From assembly GCF_024505145.1 (NCBI RefSeq), contig NZ_JANIAA010000036.1:44438-108437 (forward strand): a stretch of 64,000 bases of DNA. Reading direction: 5' to 3'. The position numbers and the translations under genes are program-made. The DNA comes from Streptomyces rugosispiralis. GTDB taxonomy: Bacteria; Actinomycetota; Actinomycetes; Streptomycetales; Streptomycetaceae. Below the pieces are notes generated by a model. That model did no database searches. It was not told the DNA's origin and was given only the letters and a program-made list of their open reading frames with translations. This document shows positions 24,755 through 32,445 of the stretch, one piece after another (the stretch's first letter is position 1; every line of letters starts with the position of its first letter).

Positions 24755-25594
24755 ATGAGCCGCAGTGACGTCCTGGTGGACGCCGACTGGGTCCAGGCCC
24801 GTATCGACGACCCCAAGACGGTCATCGTCGAGGTGGACGAGGACACCTCGGCCTACGACAAGAACCACATCAAGAACGCCATCCGGATCGACTGGAAGCA
24901 GGACCTCCAGGACCCGGTGCGCCGTGACTTCGTCGACCAGGCCGGCTTCGAGAAGCTCCTGTCGGAGAAGGGCATCGGCAACGACGACACGGTCGTCCTC
25001 TACGGCGGCAACAACAACTGGTTCGCGGCGTACGCCTACTGGTACTTCAAGCTCTACGGCCACCAGGACGTCAAGCTGCTCGACGGCGGCCGCAAGAAGT
25101 GGGAGCTGGACTCCCGCGACCTGGTCGCCGAGGTGCCGACCCGCGCGCAGACCGAGTACCGGGCCAAGCCGCAGGACACCGCCATCCGCGCCTTCCGCGA
25201 CGAGGTCGTGGACGCCATCGGCTCACTGAACCTGGTCGACGTGCGCTCCCCCGACGAGTTCTCCGGCAAGCTGCTCGCCCCGGCCCACCTCCCGCAGGAG
25301 CAGTCGCAGCGTCCGGGCCACGTCCCGAGCGCCCGCAACATCCCGTGGTCGAAGTCGGCCAACGACGACGGCACCTTCAGGTCCGACGACGAGCTCAAGG
25401 AGATCTACGAGGGCGCGGGCGTGGATCTGTCGAAGGACACCATCGCCTACTGCCGCATCGGTGAGCGCTCCGCTCACACCTGGTTCGTCCTGCACGAGCT
25501 CCTGGGCCAGACCAACGTCAAGAACTACGACGGCTCCTGGACCGAGTACGGCTCGCTGGTCGGCGTGCCGGTCGAGCTCGGCTCCGACAGCTGA
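24755..25594 (+). CDS. thiosulfate sulfurtransferase (rhodanese)
   Basis: The ATG at 24755 follows a strong GGAGGAG site and gives 279 residues. Two rhodanese domains are present. The first is inactive (the loop has GGNNNW in place of Cys). The second has the active-site Cys233 in AYCRIGERSAHTW, preceded by the VDVRSPDEFSG substrate-binding block. The enzyme moves sulfane sulfur from thiosulfate to acceptors and is usually called CysA or SseA in actinobacteria. It is followed 32 bp later by a DUF1416 gene, its standard partner. The leader peptide and palindrome upstream point to control by sulfur or cysteine supply. Confidence 0.95.
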   Translation: MSRSDVLVDADWVQARIDDPKTVIVEVDEDTSAYDKNHIKNAIRIDWKQDLQDPVRRDFVDQAGFEKLLSEKGIGNDDTVVLYGGNNNWFAAYAYWYFKLYGHQDVKLLDGGRKKWELDSRDLVAEVPTRAQTEYRAKPQDTAIRAFRDEVVDAIGSLNLVDVRSPDEFSGKLLAPAHLPQEQSQRPGHVPSARNIPWSKSANDDGTFRSDDELKEIYEGAGVDLSKDTIAYCRIGERSAHTWFVLHELLGQTNVKNYDGSWTEYGSLVGVPVELGSDS

Positions 25595-25626
25595 CCCCTC
25601 TCCCCCGAACGTAAGGACAGACATCC

Positions 25627-25914
25627 ATGTGTGGAGCCAAGGCCGGCGGCCCCGACGCCTCGACGATCAAGCCCGGTGAGACCACGATCCAGGGTTCGGT
25701 GACCCGCGACGGCGAGCCCGTCGCCGGGTACGTCCGGCTGCTGGACAGCACCGGCGAGTTCACCGCCGAGGTCCCCACCTCCGCGACCGGACAGTTCCGT
25801 TTCTACGCCGCGGAGGGCACATGGACGCTGCGTGCCCTGGTTCCCGGCGGCACCGCGGACCGCACCGTCGTCGCCCAGAAGGGCGGGCTGGCGGAGGTCG
25901 CCATCGCCGTCTGA
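25627..25914 (+). CDS. DUF1416 protein encoded with the sulfurtransferase
   Basis: The 95-residue protein begins MCGAKAGGPDASTIKPGET and is predicted to be an all-beta domain. The Cys at position 2 is conserved in this family as I know it. DUF1416 genes nearly always follow the rhodanese gene in actinobacteria, including mycobacteria, so a function in sulfur transfer, perhaps as a persulfide carrier through Cys2, is a reasonable guess. It is transcribed with the sulfurtransferase gene, and a strong terminator follows. Confidence 0.9.
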   Translation: MCGAKAGGPDASTIKPGETTIQGSVTRDGEPVAGYVRLLDSTGEFTAEVPTSATGQFRFYAAEGTWTLRALVPGGTADRTVVAQKGGLAEVAIAV

Positions 25915-25943
25915 CGCGCCACGGCGCGTCGTGACTCACGGCC

Positions 25944-25991
25944 GGAGGGCCGCACCCCGGGGTTGGACGCCTCGGCGGGGTGCGGCCCTCC
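25944..25991 (+). terminator. terminator of the sulfurtransferase-DUF1416 operon
   Basis: A perfect 15-bp stem (GGAGGGCCGCACCCC at 25944-25958 pairing with 25977-25991) encloses an 18-base loop 29 bp after the DUF1416 stop. It is a typical GC-rich Streptomyces terminator without a T-run. Confidence 0.85.
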
Positions 25992-26029
25992 GTCTGTCGG
26001 TGCGGCGGTCCCGGACGTACGCTGGACAT

Positions 26030-26287
26030 ATGTACGCGCGACGCCGCCACGCATACTTCTTCCTGATGGGCGCGTGTCTGACGCTCTTCATCTCGGCGTG
26101 GGCCTTTGTGCGCCTGTGGTCCGTGCCCGCCGCGGTCGCGATGTGCATCGTCGCCATGGTGATCCCGCCCCTGGCGGCGATCGTCGCCAATCGCCGCGGC
26201 CCGGACGACCGGTGGTGGGACGAATCGGGGGACGAGGAGTCCGACCGGTGGTGGCGGGAGCTGGACGAGCACAACCACCGCCATTGA
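26030..26287 (+). CDS. DUF3099 small membrane protein
   Basis: The ATG at 26030 gives 85 residues: a basic start (MYARRRH), two transmembrane helices (about 9-28 and 32-50) and an acidic, Trp-rich cytosolic tail with two DRWW motifs. This matches DUF3099 proteins of Streptomyces, whose function is unknown. There is almost no 5' untranslated sequence with a ribosome site, so it may be translated from a leaderless mRNA. Confidence 0.8.
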   Translation: MYARRRHAYFFLMGACLTLFISAWAFVRLWSVPAAVAMCIVAMVIPPLAAIVANRRGPDDRWWDESGDEESDRWWRELDEHNHRH

Positions 26288-26350
26288 CCGACATTGACCG
26301 GGAACAGCCCGCCGCGGGCGTCACGACCGCCCGGACGCCCCCTCGCACAC

Positions 26351-26386
26351 GGGCTGATACCCGGGCTGACACCCGGGCTAATACAC
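26351..26386 (-). repeat. three 12-bp units spanning the stop of the DsrE-like gene
   Basis: ACCCGGGCTGAT-type units place GGGCT at 26351, 26363 and 26375. The third unit contains the minus-strand stop codon of the DsrE-like gene. The other two lie beyond it. Here too the end of the coding sequence has been duplicated downstream. Confidence 0.85.
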
Positions 26387-26743
26387 GAGCGCCTGGACGC
26401 CATCCGGCATGATCTCGCTCACGAAGACCTGAGCGCCCGCGATCCGGGCACCTTCGATCAGATCCTTCTCCTCGATCTCCCGGCGCGCGGCGCACTGCGT
26501 GCACACCGTGATCGCCCCGCCGCCCGTAAGGATGCCGTCGATCAGATCCGGAAGCGGCGCGGCATGCGGAAGCTCGAACTCCGCGGCCCGGCCCGGCAGC
26601 GCGAACCACGTCGCCTCCCCGGTCAGCCAGAGCGAGACCTCGACCCCGCTCGCCGCGGCCACCGCCGCCACCGTGAACGCCTGGGAACAGCGCTCGGGAG
26701 CGTCCGCGCCCGCCGTCACCTTGACCACCAGCTTCTTCGCCAT
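26378..26743 (-). CDS. DsrE-family protein
   Basis: The 121-residue protein has the DsrE/DsrF-like fold: an N-terminal strand KKLVVKVTAGADAPERCSQAF, a helix-rich centre, and a conserved VCTQCAARREI segment carrying a CxxC pair (about residues 79-82). DsrE proteins carry or sense sulfane sulfur. The cysteines could serve that role, although the family also includes non-redox members. It lies 90 bp from the convergent DUF3099 gene and not far from the sulfurtransferase pair, consistent with a sulfur theme. Confidence 0.85.
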   Translation of the reverse strand: MAKKLVVKVTAGADAPERCSQAFTVAAVAAASGVEVSLWLTGEATWFALPGRAAEFELPHAAPLPDLIDGILTGGGAITVCTQCAARREIEEKDLIEGARIAGAQVFVSEIMPDGVQALVY

Positions 26744-26861
26744 GCGTCAACCATAGGCTCGGCACCCGGGGCCCGGCGCCGCACGGCCACCTGTCTCCAC
26801 CGGCCGTCCCGGCGGCGACTAGACTCGGTGCCGTCCGTCATCTGTTCCGAGGAGCGCGCTC

Positions 26862-26963
26862 GTGCTTGAGGCAGTCTTCACCACCCTGATGATCCTGGTC
26901 GCCGTGGCCACGCTCGGCTTCGCCGCGCTGACCTGGAAGAAGCTGTACCAGGGCCAGCGCTGA
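26862..26963 (+). CDS. 33-residue single-helix membrane protein
   Basis: A GTG start after GAGG opens a 34-codon frame encoding MLEAVFTTLMILVAVATLGF, then AALTWKKLYQGQR. One hydrophobic helix of ~22 residues is followed by a positive tail, which predicts a cytosolic C-terminus. The size, the strong hydrophobic pattern and the ribosome site support a real small membrane protein. The function is unknown. It lies 52 bp before the nitrobindin-like gene and could be cotranscribed with it. Confidence 0.7.
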   Translation: MLEAVFTTLMILVAVATLGFAALTWKKLYQGQR

Positions 26964-27015
26964 ATCACTCCCGCCCCGCCACCACGGCTCGACTCTCGAC
27001 AGATCGCCTGAATTC

Positions 27016-27579
27016 ATGATCCAGATTCCGTCCGACCTCCACCCGGACCTCGTGCCGCTCGCCTTCCTCCTGGGCAACTGGGAAGGGGCCGGCGTCTCGG
27101 ACTTCCCCGGCGCCGAGAAGTGCAACTTCGGCCAGGAAGCCACCTTCACGCACGACGGCCGTGACTTCATCGAGTACGTCTCGCACACCTGGGTGCTGGA
27201 CTCCGAGGGCAAGAAGGTCCGCCCCCTGGAGACCGAGTCCGGCTACTGGCGGATCGACAAGGACCGTAAGGTCGAGGTCGTGATGAGCCGCGACCAGGGC
27301 ATCATCGAGGTCTGGTACGGCGAGCTCGCGGAGGGCAAGCCGCAGATCGACCTGGCGACGGACGCGGTGGCCCGCACCGCCCACGCGGCCCCGTACTCGG
27401 GCGGCAAGCGGCTGTACGGCTACGTCAACAGCGATCTGATGTGGGTCGGCGAGAAGGCCACCCCCGAGGTCGAGCTGCGCCCTTACATGTCCGCGCATCT
27501 GAAGAAGGTCGTGGACCCCCGGGAGTGGGCCAAGGACCTCAAGGACCTGCCGGACGACGGGATCGCCTTCTTCCGCTGA
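27016..27579 (+). CDS. nitrobindin-like (FABP family) heme-binding beta-barrel
   Basis: This 187-residue protein has the signature GNWEGAG at 20-26 and a C-terminal conserved His161 (YMSAHLKKV), the proximal heme ligand in nitrobindins. The alternating strand pattern fits a ten-stranded barrel. Bacterial and plant nitrobindins bind ferric heme and react with nitric oxide or peroxynitrite. A role in NO or peroxynitrite detoxification is inferred from the family. It starts at an ATG with little leader. Downstream 27590-27660 holds CTCTCCG(T/C)T-type repeats before nur. Confidence 0.88.
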   Translation: MIQIPSDLHPDLVPLAFLLGNWEGAGVSDFPGAEKCNFGQEATFTHDGRDFIEYVSHTWVLDSEGKKVRPLETESGYWRIDKDRKVEVVMSRDQGIIEVWYGELAEGKPQIDLATDAVARTAHAAPYSGGKRLYGYVNSDLMWVGEKATPEVELRPYMSAHLKKVVDPREWAKDLKDLPDDGIAFFR

Positions 27580-27739
27580 GCTCCCCCGGCTCGCGCCTTC
27601 CGCTCTCCGCTCTCCGTTCCCTGCTCTCCGCTCTCCGTTCCTGCTCTCCGCTCTCCGCCGAGGCGGGCTCTTCCGTGCCGCGTCCGGTTCTGCCCCTGTG
27701 CGTCCGGCCGGGCACCGCGGGCCCGCCTACACTTGCACC

Positions 27740-28249
27740 GTGGCGACCACCGACTGGAAGAGCGATCTGCGGGAGCGCGGCTACCGTCTGACCCCGCAGC
27801 GCCAGCTCGTGCTCGAAGCCGTCGATCATCTGGAGCACGCCACTCCGGACGAGATCCTGACCGAGGTGCGCCGCACCGCGAGCGGCGTCAACATCTCCAC
27901 GGTCTATCGCACGCTGGAGCTGCTGGAGGAGCTGGGCCTGGTCAGCCATGCCCACCTCGGCCACGGCGCCCCCACGTACCACCTGGCCGACCGGCACCAT
28001 CACATCCATATGGTGTGCCGGGACTGCACGGATGTGATCGAGGCCGATGTCTCCGTGACCGACGCCTTCACCCGGCAGCTCCGGGCGGACTTCGGCTTCG
28101 ACACCGATCTGAAGCACTTCGCGATCTTCGGCCGGTGTGCCTCCTGCTCCGCCCGGCAGCGCGGTGGAGAGGCCGGTGGAGACCCCGGACGGCTCGATGG
28201 GGACGACGCCGAAACCCGCTCCGGTGAGGGCCGAGCCCGCAGGTCGTAG
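27740..28249 (+). CDS. nur: Nur, nickel-responsive Fur-family regulator
   Basis: From the GTG at 27740 the protein has 169 residues. The winged helix (GYRLTPQRQLVLEAV and NISTVYRTLELLEELGLV) matches Fur proteins. The ligands known for Streptomyces coelicolor Nur are all present at the same numbers: the nickel site His70, His72 and His126, and the second metal site His33, His86, His88 and His90 (ADRHHHIH). Cys pairs occur at 93/96 and 133/136. Nur represses nickel uptake genes and sodF and derepresses sodN when nickel is scarce. The last ~30 residues are a charged extension. It reads into ygfZ 9 bp later. Confidence 0.95.
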   Translation: MATTDWKSDLRERGYRLTPQRQLVLEAVDHLEHATPDEILTEVRRTASGVNISTVYRTLELLEELGLVSHAHLGHGAPTYHLADRHHHIHMVCRDCTDVIEADVSVTDAFTRQLRADFGFDTDLKHFAIFGRCASCSARQRGGEAGGDPGRLDGDDAETRSGEGRARRS

Positions 28250-28258
28250 GCTGAGTTC

Positions 28259-29224
28259 ATGAAGAGCCCTTTGCTGTCGCTGCCCGGCGCCGTCCCCGGC
28301 GAGGGCCCCGACGAAGGCGTCGCCGCCCACTACGGCGACCTGTTCCGCGAGCAGCGCACGCTCGCCGACGGCACCGGCTTCGTGGACCTCTCGCACCGCG
28401 GCGTGGTCACGGTCAGCGGTGCCGACCGGCTCAGCTGGCTGCATCTGCTGCTCACCCAGCACGTCAGCGACCTCCCGCCGGGCCAGGCCACCGAAGCCCT
28501 GATCCTCTCCACCCACGGCCACATCGAACACGCGCTCTATCTCGTCGACGACGGCGAGACCACCTGGGCCCATGTGGAGCCCGACAGCCAGGGCGAGCTG
28601 ATCGCCTACCTGGAGAGCATGAAGTTCTTCTACCGGGTGGACATCGCGGACCGCACCGAGGACTACGCGGTCGTCCACCTCCCGGCGGGCAGCATCACCG
28701 ACGCCCCCGAGGACGCCGTCGTCCGCGAGACCCCGCACGGCCGGGACCTCTTCCTGCCGCGTGAGCGCCTTACCGCCTTCGCCGAGACGAGCGGCCCGCC
28801 GATCGGGGTGCTGGCGTACGAGGCGCTGCGGGTCGAGGCCCACCGGCCGCGGGTCGGCCTGGAGACCGACCACCGCACCATCCCGCATGAGCTGGGGTGG
28901 ATCGGCTCGGCCGTCCATCTCCAGAAGGGCTGCTACCGCGGTCAGGAGACCGTCGCCCGGGTGCAGAACCTGGGGAAGCCACCGCGCCGGCTGGTCTTCC
29001 TCCACCTCGACGGCAGCGAGGTGGCACTGCCGTCCCACGGCGCGCCCATACGGCTTGCCTCGGAGGGCGAGGAGGGCCGCCAACTGGGCTTCATCACCTC
29101 CTCGGCCCGCCATCACGAACTGGGGCCGATCGCGCTGGCGCTGGTCAAGCGCAATGTGCCGGTGGACGCGGAGCTGATCGCGGACTCCACGGCCGCCGCA
29201 CAGGAGACGGTCGTGGAGCCGTGA
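28259..29224 (+). CDS. ygfZ: YgfZ-family folate-binding protein
   Basis: The 321-residue protein is related to the glycine-cleavage T protein. It contains the diagnostic KGCYRGQE motif (about 223-230) with the conserved Cys. YgfZ helps maintain or repair certain Fe-S enzymes in a folate-dependent way. It lies 9 bp after nur on the same strand, so both probably share a transcript. The coupling of a nickel/oxidative-stress regulator with an Fe-S maintenance factor makes sense physiologically. Confidence 0.93.
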   Translation: MKSPLLSLPGAVPGEGPDEGVAAHYGDLFREQRTLADGTGFVDLSHRGVVTVSGADRLSWLHLLLTQHVSDLPPGQATEALILSTHGHIEHALYLVDDGETTWAHVEPDSQGELIAYLESMKFFYRVDIADRTEDYAVVHLPAGSITDAPEDAVVRETPHGRDLFLPRERLTAFAETSGPPIGVLAYEALRVEAHRPRVGLETDHRTIPHELGWIGSAVHLQKGCYRGQETVARVQNLGKPPRRLVFLHLDGSEVALPSHGAPIRLASEGEEGRQLGFITSSARHHELGPIALALVKRNVPVDAELIADSTAAAQETVVEP

Positions 29225-29258
29225 ACCCGCTGCCGGTCCACCGGGCCCCGCGGTTCGG

Positions 29259-29684
29259 CTAGACCTCGACGAGCACCGTGAACGGGCCGTCGTTCGTGAG
29301 CGAGACCTTCATGGCCGCTCCGAACCGGCCCGTTTCCACGTGTGCGCCCAGCTTCCGCAGCTGGGCCACCACCTCGTCGACGAGCGGTTCGGCGACCCCG
29401 CCGGGCGCCGCCGCGTTCCAGGTGGGACGGCGCCCCTTACGGGCGTCGCCGTAGAGCGTGAACTGGCTGATGACCAGCAGCGGAGCGTCCAGGTCCGAAC
29501 AGGACTTCTCGTCGTGGAGCATCCTTACGGACCACAGCTTGCGGGCCAGTTGGGCCGCCTTCTCCGGGGTGTCGTCATGCGTCACCCCGACCAGTACGCA
29601 CAGCCCCTGGCCGACGATCTCGCCGACCGTCTCGCCGTCCACGACGACGCTCGCCCCGTCCACTCTCTGTACCACAGCACGCAT
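29259..29684 (-). CDS. dtd: D-aminoacyl-tRNA deacylase
   Basis: The ATG at 29684 gives 141 residues, the normal length for Dtd. The protein starts MRAVVQRVDGASVVVDG and carries the two conserved active-site motifs SQFTLYGD and NDGPFT (NxGPxT with Asp in the variable position). It removes D-amino acids wrongly attached to tRNA. It is convergent with ygfZ (34 bp apart) and divergent from rsiG. Confidence 0.95.
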   Translation of the reverse strand: MRAVVQRVDGASVVVDGETVGEIVGQGLCVLVGVTHDDTPEKAAQLARKLWSVRMLHDEKSCSDLDAPLLVISQFTLYGDARKGRRPTWNAAAPGGVAEPLVDEVVAQLRKLGAHVETGRFGAAMKVSLTNDGPFTVLVEV

Positions 29685-29830
29685 GGCGACCATCATGCCG
29701 TGCGTCCATCCGGGGCCGATCGGGTGGAGAGCCGCTGCACAGGGAGCATCACTGGTGGCACGATGCGTGCAGGCGGTGCAGGCGGGCAGGAACTGCGGGA
29801 ACGACGCATCGCTGGAGGGGACGGACACCA

Positions 29831-30463
29831 ATGACCACATCGGGCACCGGCCAGCCCATGGCCACCGAGGGCCTGCTGCCGCCGCGGCCGCCGAGCCAGC
29901 GCGGCGGGCGGCTGGCGGACTCCGCCGCCGTGACGGCGCCGACCGTGACGTCCGCGGCCGCGAGCGGTCTGGACGCTCTGCGGCTGCCGGAGCTGCGGGC
30001 ACTGCGCCGCTCGGCACAGCGTGAGGAAGCGGATCTCAGCTATCTGCGCAGACTGCTCCAGGGGCGGATCGACATCCTCCGCGCCGAGCTGGGCCACCGC
30101 CGTGACCCGGCGCCCGCGGCGGCCGCGGCCCAGCCGCCCGCCGCGCTGGTGGACCGGCTGCCGGAGATCCTCGCGGATCTCCCCTCACGGCACCGCTCCT
30201 CGGCCCGGCATGTCACGCTCGGCACGCCGCAGGACGCGGAGTACGAGCGGCTGGCCGAGGAGATGCTGGCCGAGGTGGGCCTGTCCGATCTGCGGGCCCG
30301 TACGGACGAGGAGCTGCACGGGGCGATGGCCCGCCTCGTCGGCCATGAGCAGCAGGTGTCGCGGCGGCGGCAGGAGCTGCAGCGCACGGCGGACGGCTGC
30401 AGCGCGGAGATCGCCCGCCGGTACCGCGAGGGAGAGGCGCAGGTGGACGACCTGCTGGCGTAG
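29831..30463 (+). CDS. rsiG: RsiG, c-di-GMP-dependent anti-sigma factor for WhiG
   Basis: The 210-residue protein carries two copies of the RsiG motif E(X)3S(X)2R(X)3Q(X)3D, on the two helices that clasp c-di-GMP. Copy one is E66-S70-R73-Q77-D81 and copy two is E173-S177-R180-Q184-D188. RsiG with a c-di-GMP dimer holds the sporulation sigma factor WhiG inactive. When c-di-GMP falls, WhiG is freed and spore formation proceeds. The disordered N-terminus (1-45) and the Ala/Pro linker between the helices are as expected. whiG itself is not in this window. Such genes are often mislabelled as ABC transporter proteins. Confidence 0.93.
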   Translation: MTTSGTGQPMATEGLLPPRPPSQRGGRLADSAAVTAPTVTSAAASGLDALRLPELRALRRSAQREEADLSYLRRLLQGRIDILRAELGHRRDPAPAAAAAQPPAALVDRLPEILADLPSRHRSSARHVTLGTPQDAEYERLAEEMLAEVGLSDLRARTDEELHGAMARLVGHEQQVSRRRQELQRTADGCSAEIARRYREGEAQVDDLLA

Positions 30464-30479
30464 GCGGCGACGGGCCGCC

Positions 30480-30575
30480 GGGGGCTGCCCGCGGGGGGTG
30501 CTCGGGACACGGTTCGCGAGACGCTCGGGGCACGTTCGCGAGGTGCTCGGGACGCTGGTTCGCGGGGTGCTCGCC
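30480..30575 (+). repeat. degenerate GTGCTCGGGAC...GTTCGCGAG repeats after rsiG
   Basis: About three imperfect copies of a 22-27 bp unit (GCTCGGGACACGGTTCGCGAGAC, GCTCGGGGCACGTTCGCGAGGT, GCTCGGGACGCTGGTTCGCGG) follow rsiG. They lie fully downstream of the stop codon. No gene is present in the interval to 30671. Confidence 0.7.
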
Positions 30576-30671
30576 GAGCTGTCCACAGGGTGCGGTGTGA
30601 TGAAAAGACCTGGTCCGAGGGGTGTGGAAATCGGCGTGCGGCCGGTGGCGGCGGGCGCTTAGCGTGTGCGC

Positions 30672-31919
30672 ATGGCCCTCGAACTCCGCACCCCACTCGC
30701 CGATTCCGACCTCGTCAACTGGACCGTCGCGCTCAACACCGGCTTTCTGCGCCCGCCGGAGGCGCCGAAGGAGGAGGTGGAGCTGCGGCGGGAGCAGATC
30801 GACCTGTCCCGTACGCAGGGCGTCTTCGACGGGGACCGCTGCGTGGCCACCTTCCGCAGCTTCGCGCAGCGGCTGACGGCGGTCGGCGGGGCGGATGTCC
30901 CGGCCGACGCGATCAGCAATGTCGCGGTGTCGGCCACCCACCGCCGCCGGGGCCTGCTCAGCCGGATGATGGAGCACGATCTGCGTGCCGCCAAGGAGCG
31001 GGGCGAGGCGGTGGCCACCCTGATCGCGGCCGAGTATCCGATCTACGGGCGGTACGGCTTCGGCCCGGCCACCTGGATCACCGAATGGCAGGTGGACGTC
31101 CCCCGCGCGGGCCTCGACCCGCGCCACTCGGCTCCGGTGGACGGCGGCCGGGTCGACTTCGCCGACGCCGACGAGGTGCGGAAGCTGGGCCCCGCCCTGC
31201 ATGAGCGGCTGCGCGCCCGGCAGCATGGCGTCATCGACCGCCCGGACCACTGGTGGCGGATCAACACCGGTCAGCGGCGGTACCCCAACCGCCCCTGGAC
31301 CGAGCCGTTCTATGTCCTCTACCGCTCCCCCGACGGCTCGGTGGACGGGCTGCTCGCCTATACGGCGGACGACCGCTGGGAGGGCAACAAACGACCGCAC
31401 AACACCGCCACCGTGCTCGAGCTGACCACGGTCACCCCGGCCGCCGAGCGGGCGCTGTGGCACTTCCTGCTCTCGGCCGACTGGGTGACCCGGGTCAACA
31501 CCGGCCGACGCGCACCCGACGATCTGCTTCCGCTGCTGCTCGGCGACCCCCGCGCGGCCCAGGTCACCATGTATGCCGACTGGCTGTGGCTGCGCCCGCT
31601 GGATGTGCCCCAGCTGCTGGAGACGCGTACGTACCCGGCCGAGGGCTCGCTGGTGCTTGAGCTGCGCGACGCCGCCGGGCTGGCCGGGGGCCGCTACTTC
31701 CTGGAGGCGGGCCCCGACGGCGCGGCGTGTGCGACCACGGGCCGTCCGGCCGATCTGACCATGGACATCGGCGAGTTGGGCACCCTGTGGCTGGGCGACG
31801 AGTCGGCGGTCCGGCTCGCCTCGCTGGGCCGGATAGCCGAGGAGCGCCCGGGCGCCGCGGCGCTGGCGGACCGGCTGCTGCGGACCCCGCGCCGCCCCTG
31901 GTGCCCCGATAGCTTCTGA
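30672..31919 (+). CDS. Eis-like GNAT N-acetyltransferase
   Basis: From the ATG at 30672 the protein has 415 residues. The N-terminal GNAT domain contains the acetyl-CoA loop VAVSATHRRRGLLSRMM. A second GNAT-like domain follows (WRINTGQRRYPNRPW, FYVLYRSPDGSVDG), then a C-terminal sterol-carrier-like domain ending RRPWCPDSF. This three-part structure and length are those of Eis proteins, which acetylate amines at several positions of aminoglycosides or other substrates and use the free C-terminus as a base. The real substrate in Streptomyces is unknown. It could contribute to aminoglycoside tolerance. Confidence 0.9.
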   Translation: MALELRTPLADSDLVNWTVALNTGFLRPPEAPKEEVELRREQIDLSRTQGVFDGDRCVATFRSFAQRLTAVGGADVPADAISNVAVSATHRRRGLLSRMMEHDLRAAKERGEAVATLIAAEYPIYGRYGFGPATWITEWQVDVPRAGLDPRHSAPVDGGRVDFADADEVRKLGPALHERLRARQHGVIDRPDHWWRINTGQRRYPNRPWTEPFYVLYRSPDGSVDGLLAYTADDRWEGNKRPHNTATVLELTTVTPAAERALWHFLLSADWVTRVNTGRRAPDDLLPLLLGDPRAAQVTMYADWLWLRPLDVPQLLETRTYPAEGSLVLELRDAAGLAGGRYFLEAGPDGAACATTGRPADLTMDIGELGTLWLGDESAVRLASLGRIAEERPGAAALADRLLRTPRRPWCPDSF

Positions 31920-31931
31920 GGCGCCCGGCGC

Positions 31932-32393
31932 TCAGCAGCTGGACTTGAGCAGTCGGCGCGCTCCCGCACCCTGCTCGCCCAGCCGGTCGTAGGGGTTCGC
32001 CAGCGCGCACTTGTCGATCGACAGACAGCCGCAGCCGATGCAGTCGGTGAGGTGGTCGCGGAGGTTCTCCAGCTGTTCGATGCGCTCATTGAGGTCCGCG
32101 TGCCAGCACTCCGAGATCCGGGCCCAGTCCTCCTTGGTGAGGACATGGTCCTCGGGGAAGAGCCCGAGGACCTCCCGGATCCTCGCCAGCGGGATGCCGA
32201 CGCGCTGCGAGGAGCGGACGAAGGCCACGCGGCGGAGGGTGTCGCGGGTGTAGCGGCGCTGATTGCCGGAGGTGCGGCGGCTGTGGATCAGCCCCTCGCG
32301 CTCATAGAAGCGCAGCGCGGAGGCGGGCACCCCGCTGCGCTGCGCCAGATCGCCGACCGTGAGCTCATGGGTCTTCCAGGTCAGTTGCGTCAT
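31932..32393 (-). CDS. soxR: SoxR, redox-sensing MerR-family regulator
   Basis: The 153-residue protein has a MerR DNA-binding domain (LTVGDLAQRSGVPASALRFYEREGL), a dimerisation helix and a [2Fe-2S] site with Cys118, Cys121, Cys123 and Cys129 (CIGCGCLSIDKC). In Streptomyces SoxR responds to redox-active antibiotics such as actinorhodin, not to superoxide as in enterics. The gene is divergent from a flavin reductase gene, with a dyad and a MerR-type promoter between them. The tail after the cluster (LANPYDRLGEQGAGARRLLKSSC) resembles that of other Streptomyces SoxR proteins. Confidence 0.95.
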   Translation of the reverse strand: MTQLTWKTHELTVGDLAQRSGVPASALRFYEREGLIHSRRTSGNQRRYTRDTLRRVAFVRSSQRVGIPLARIREVLGLFPEDHVLTKEDWARISECWHADLNERIEQLENLRDHLTDCIGCGCLSIDKCALANPYDRLGEQGAGARRLLKSSC

Positions 32394-32408
32394 AGTGCCG
32401 AGGGTAGC

Positions 32409-32439
32409 TTGACTTCAACCTTTGTTTAAGTCCGAGGCT
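32409..32439 (+). promoter_or_regulatory. SoxR-type promoter with dyad in a 19-bp spacer
   Basis: A -35 box TTGACT (32409-32414) and a -10-like GAGGCT (32434-32439) are 19 bp apart, the overlong spacing recognised by MerR-family activators. Between them lies the inverted repeat GACTTCAAC-4-GTTTAAGTC (32411-32432) with one mismatch. It sits in the 52 bp between soxR and the flavin reductase gene, so SoxR probably activates that gene directly. Confidence 0.7.
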
Positions 32440-32445
32440 CGTCCC

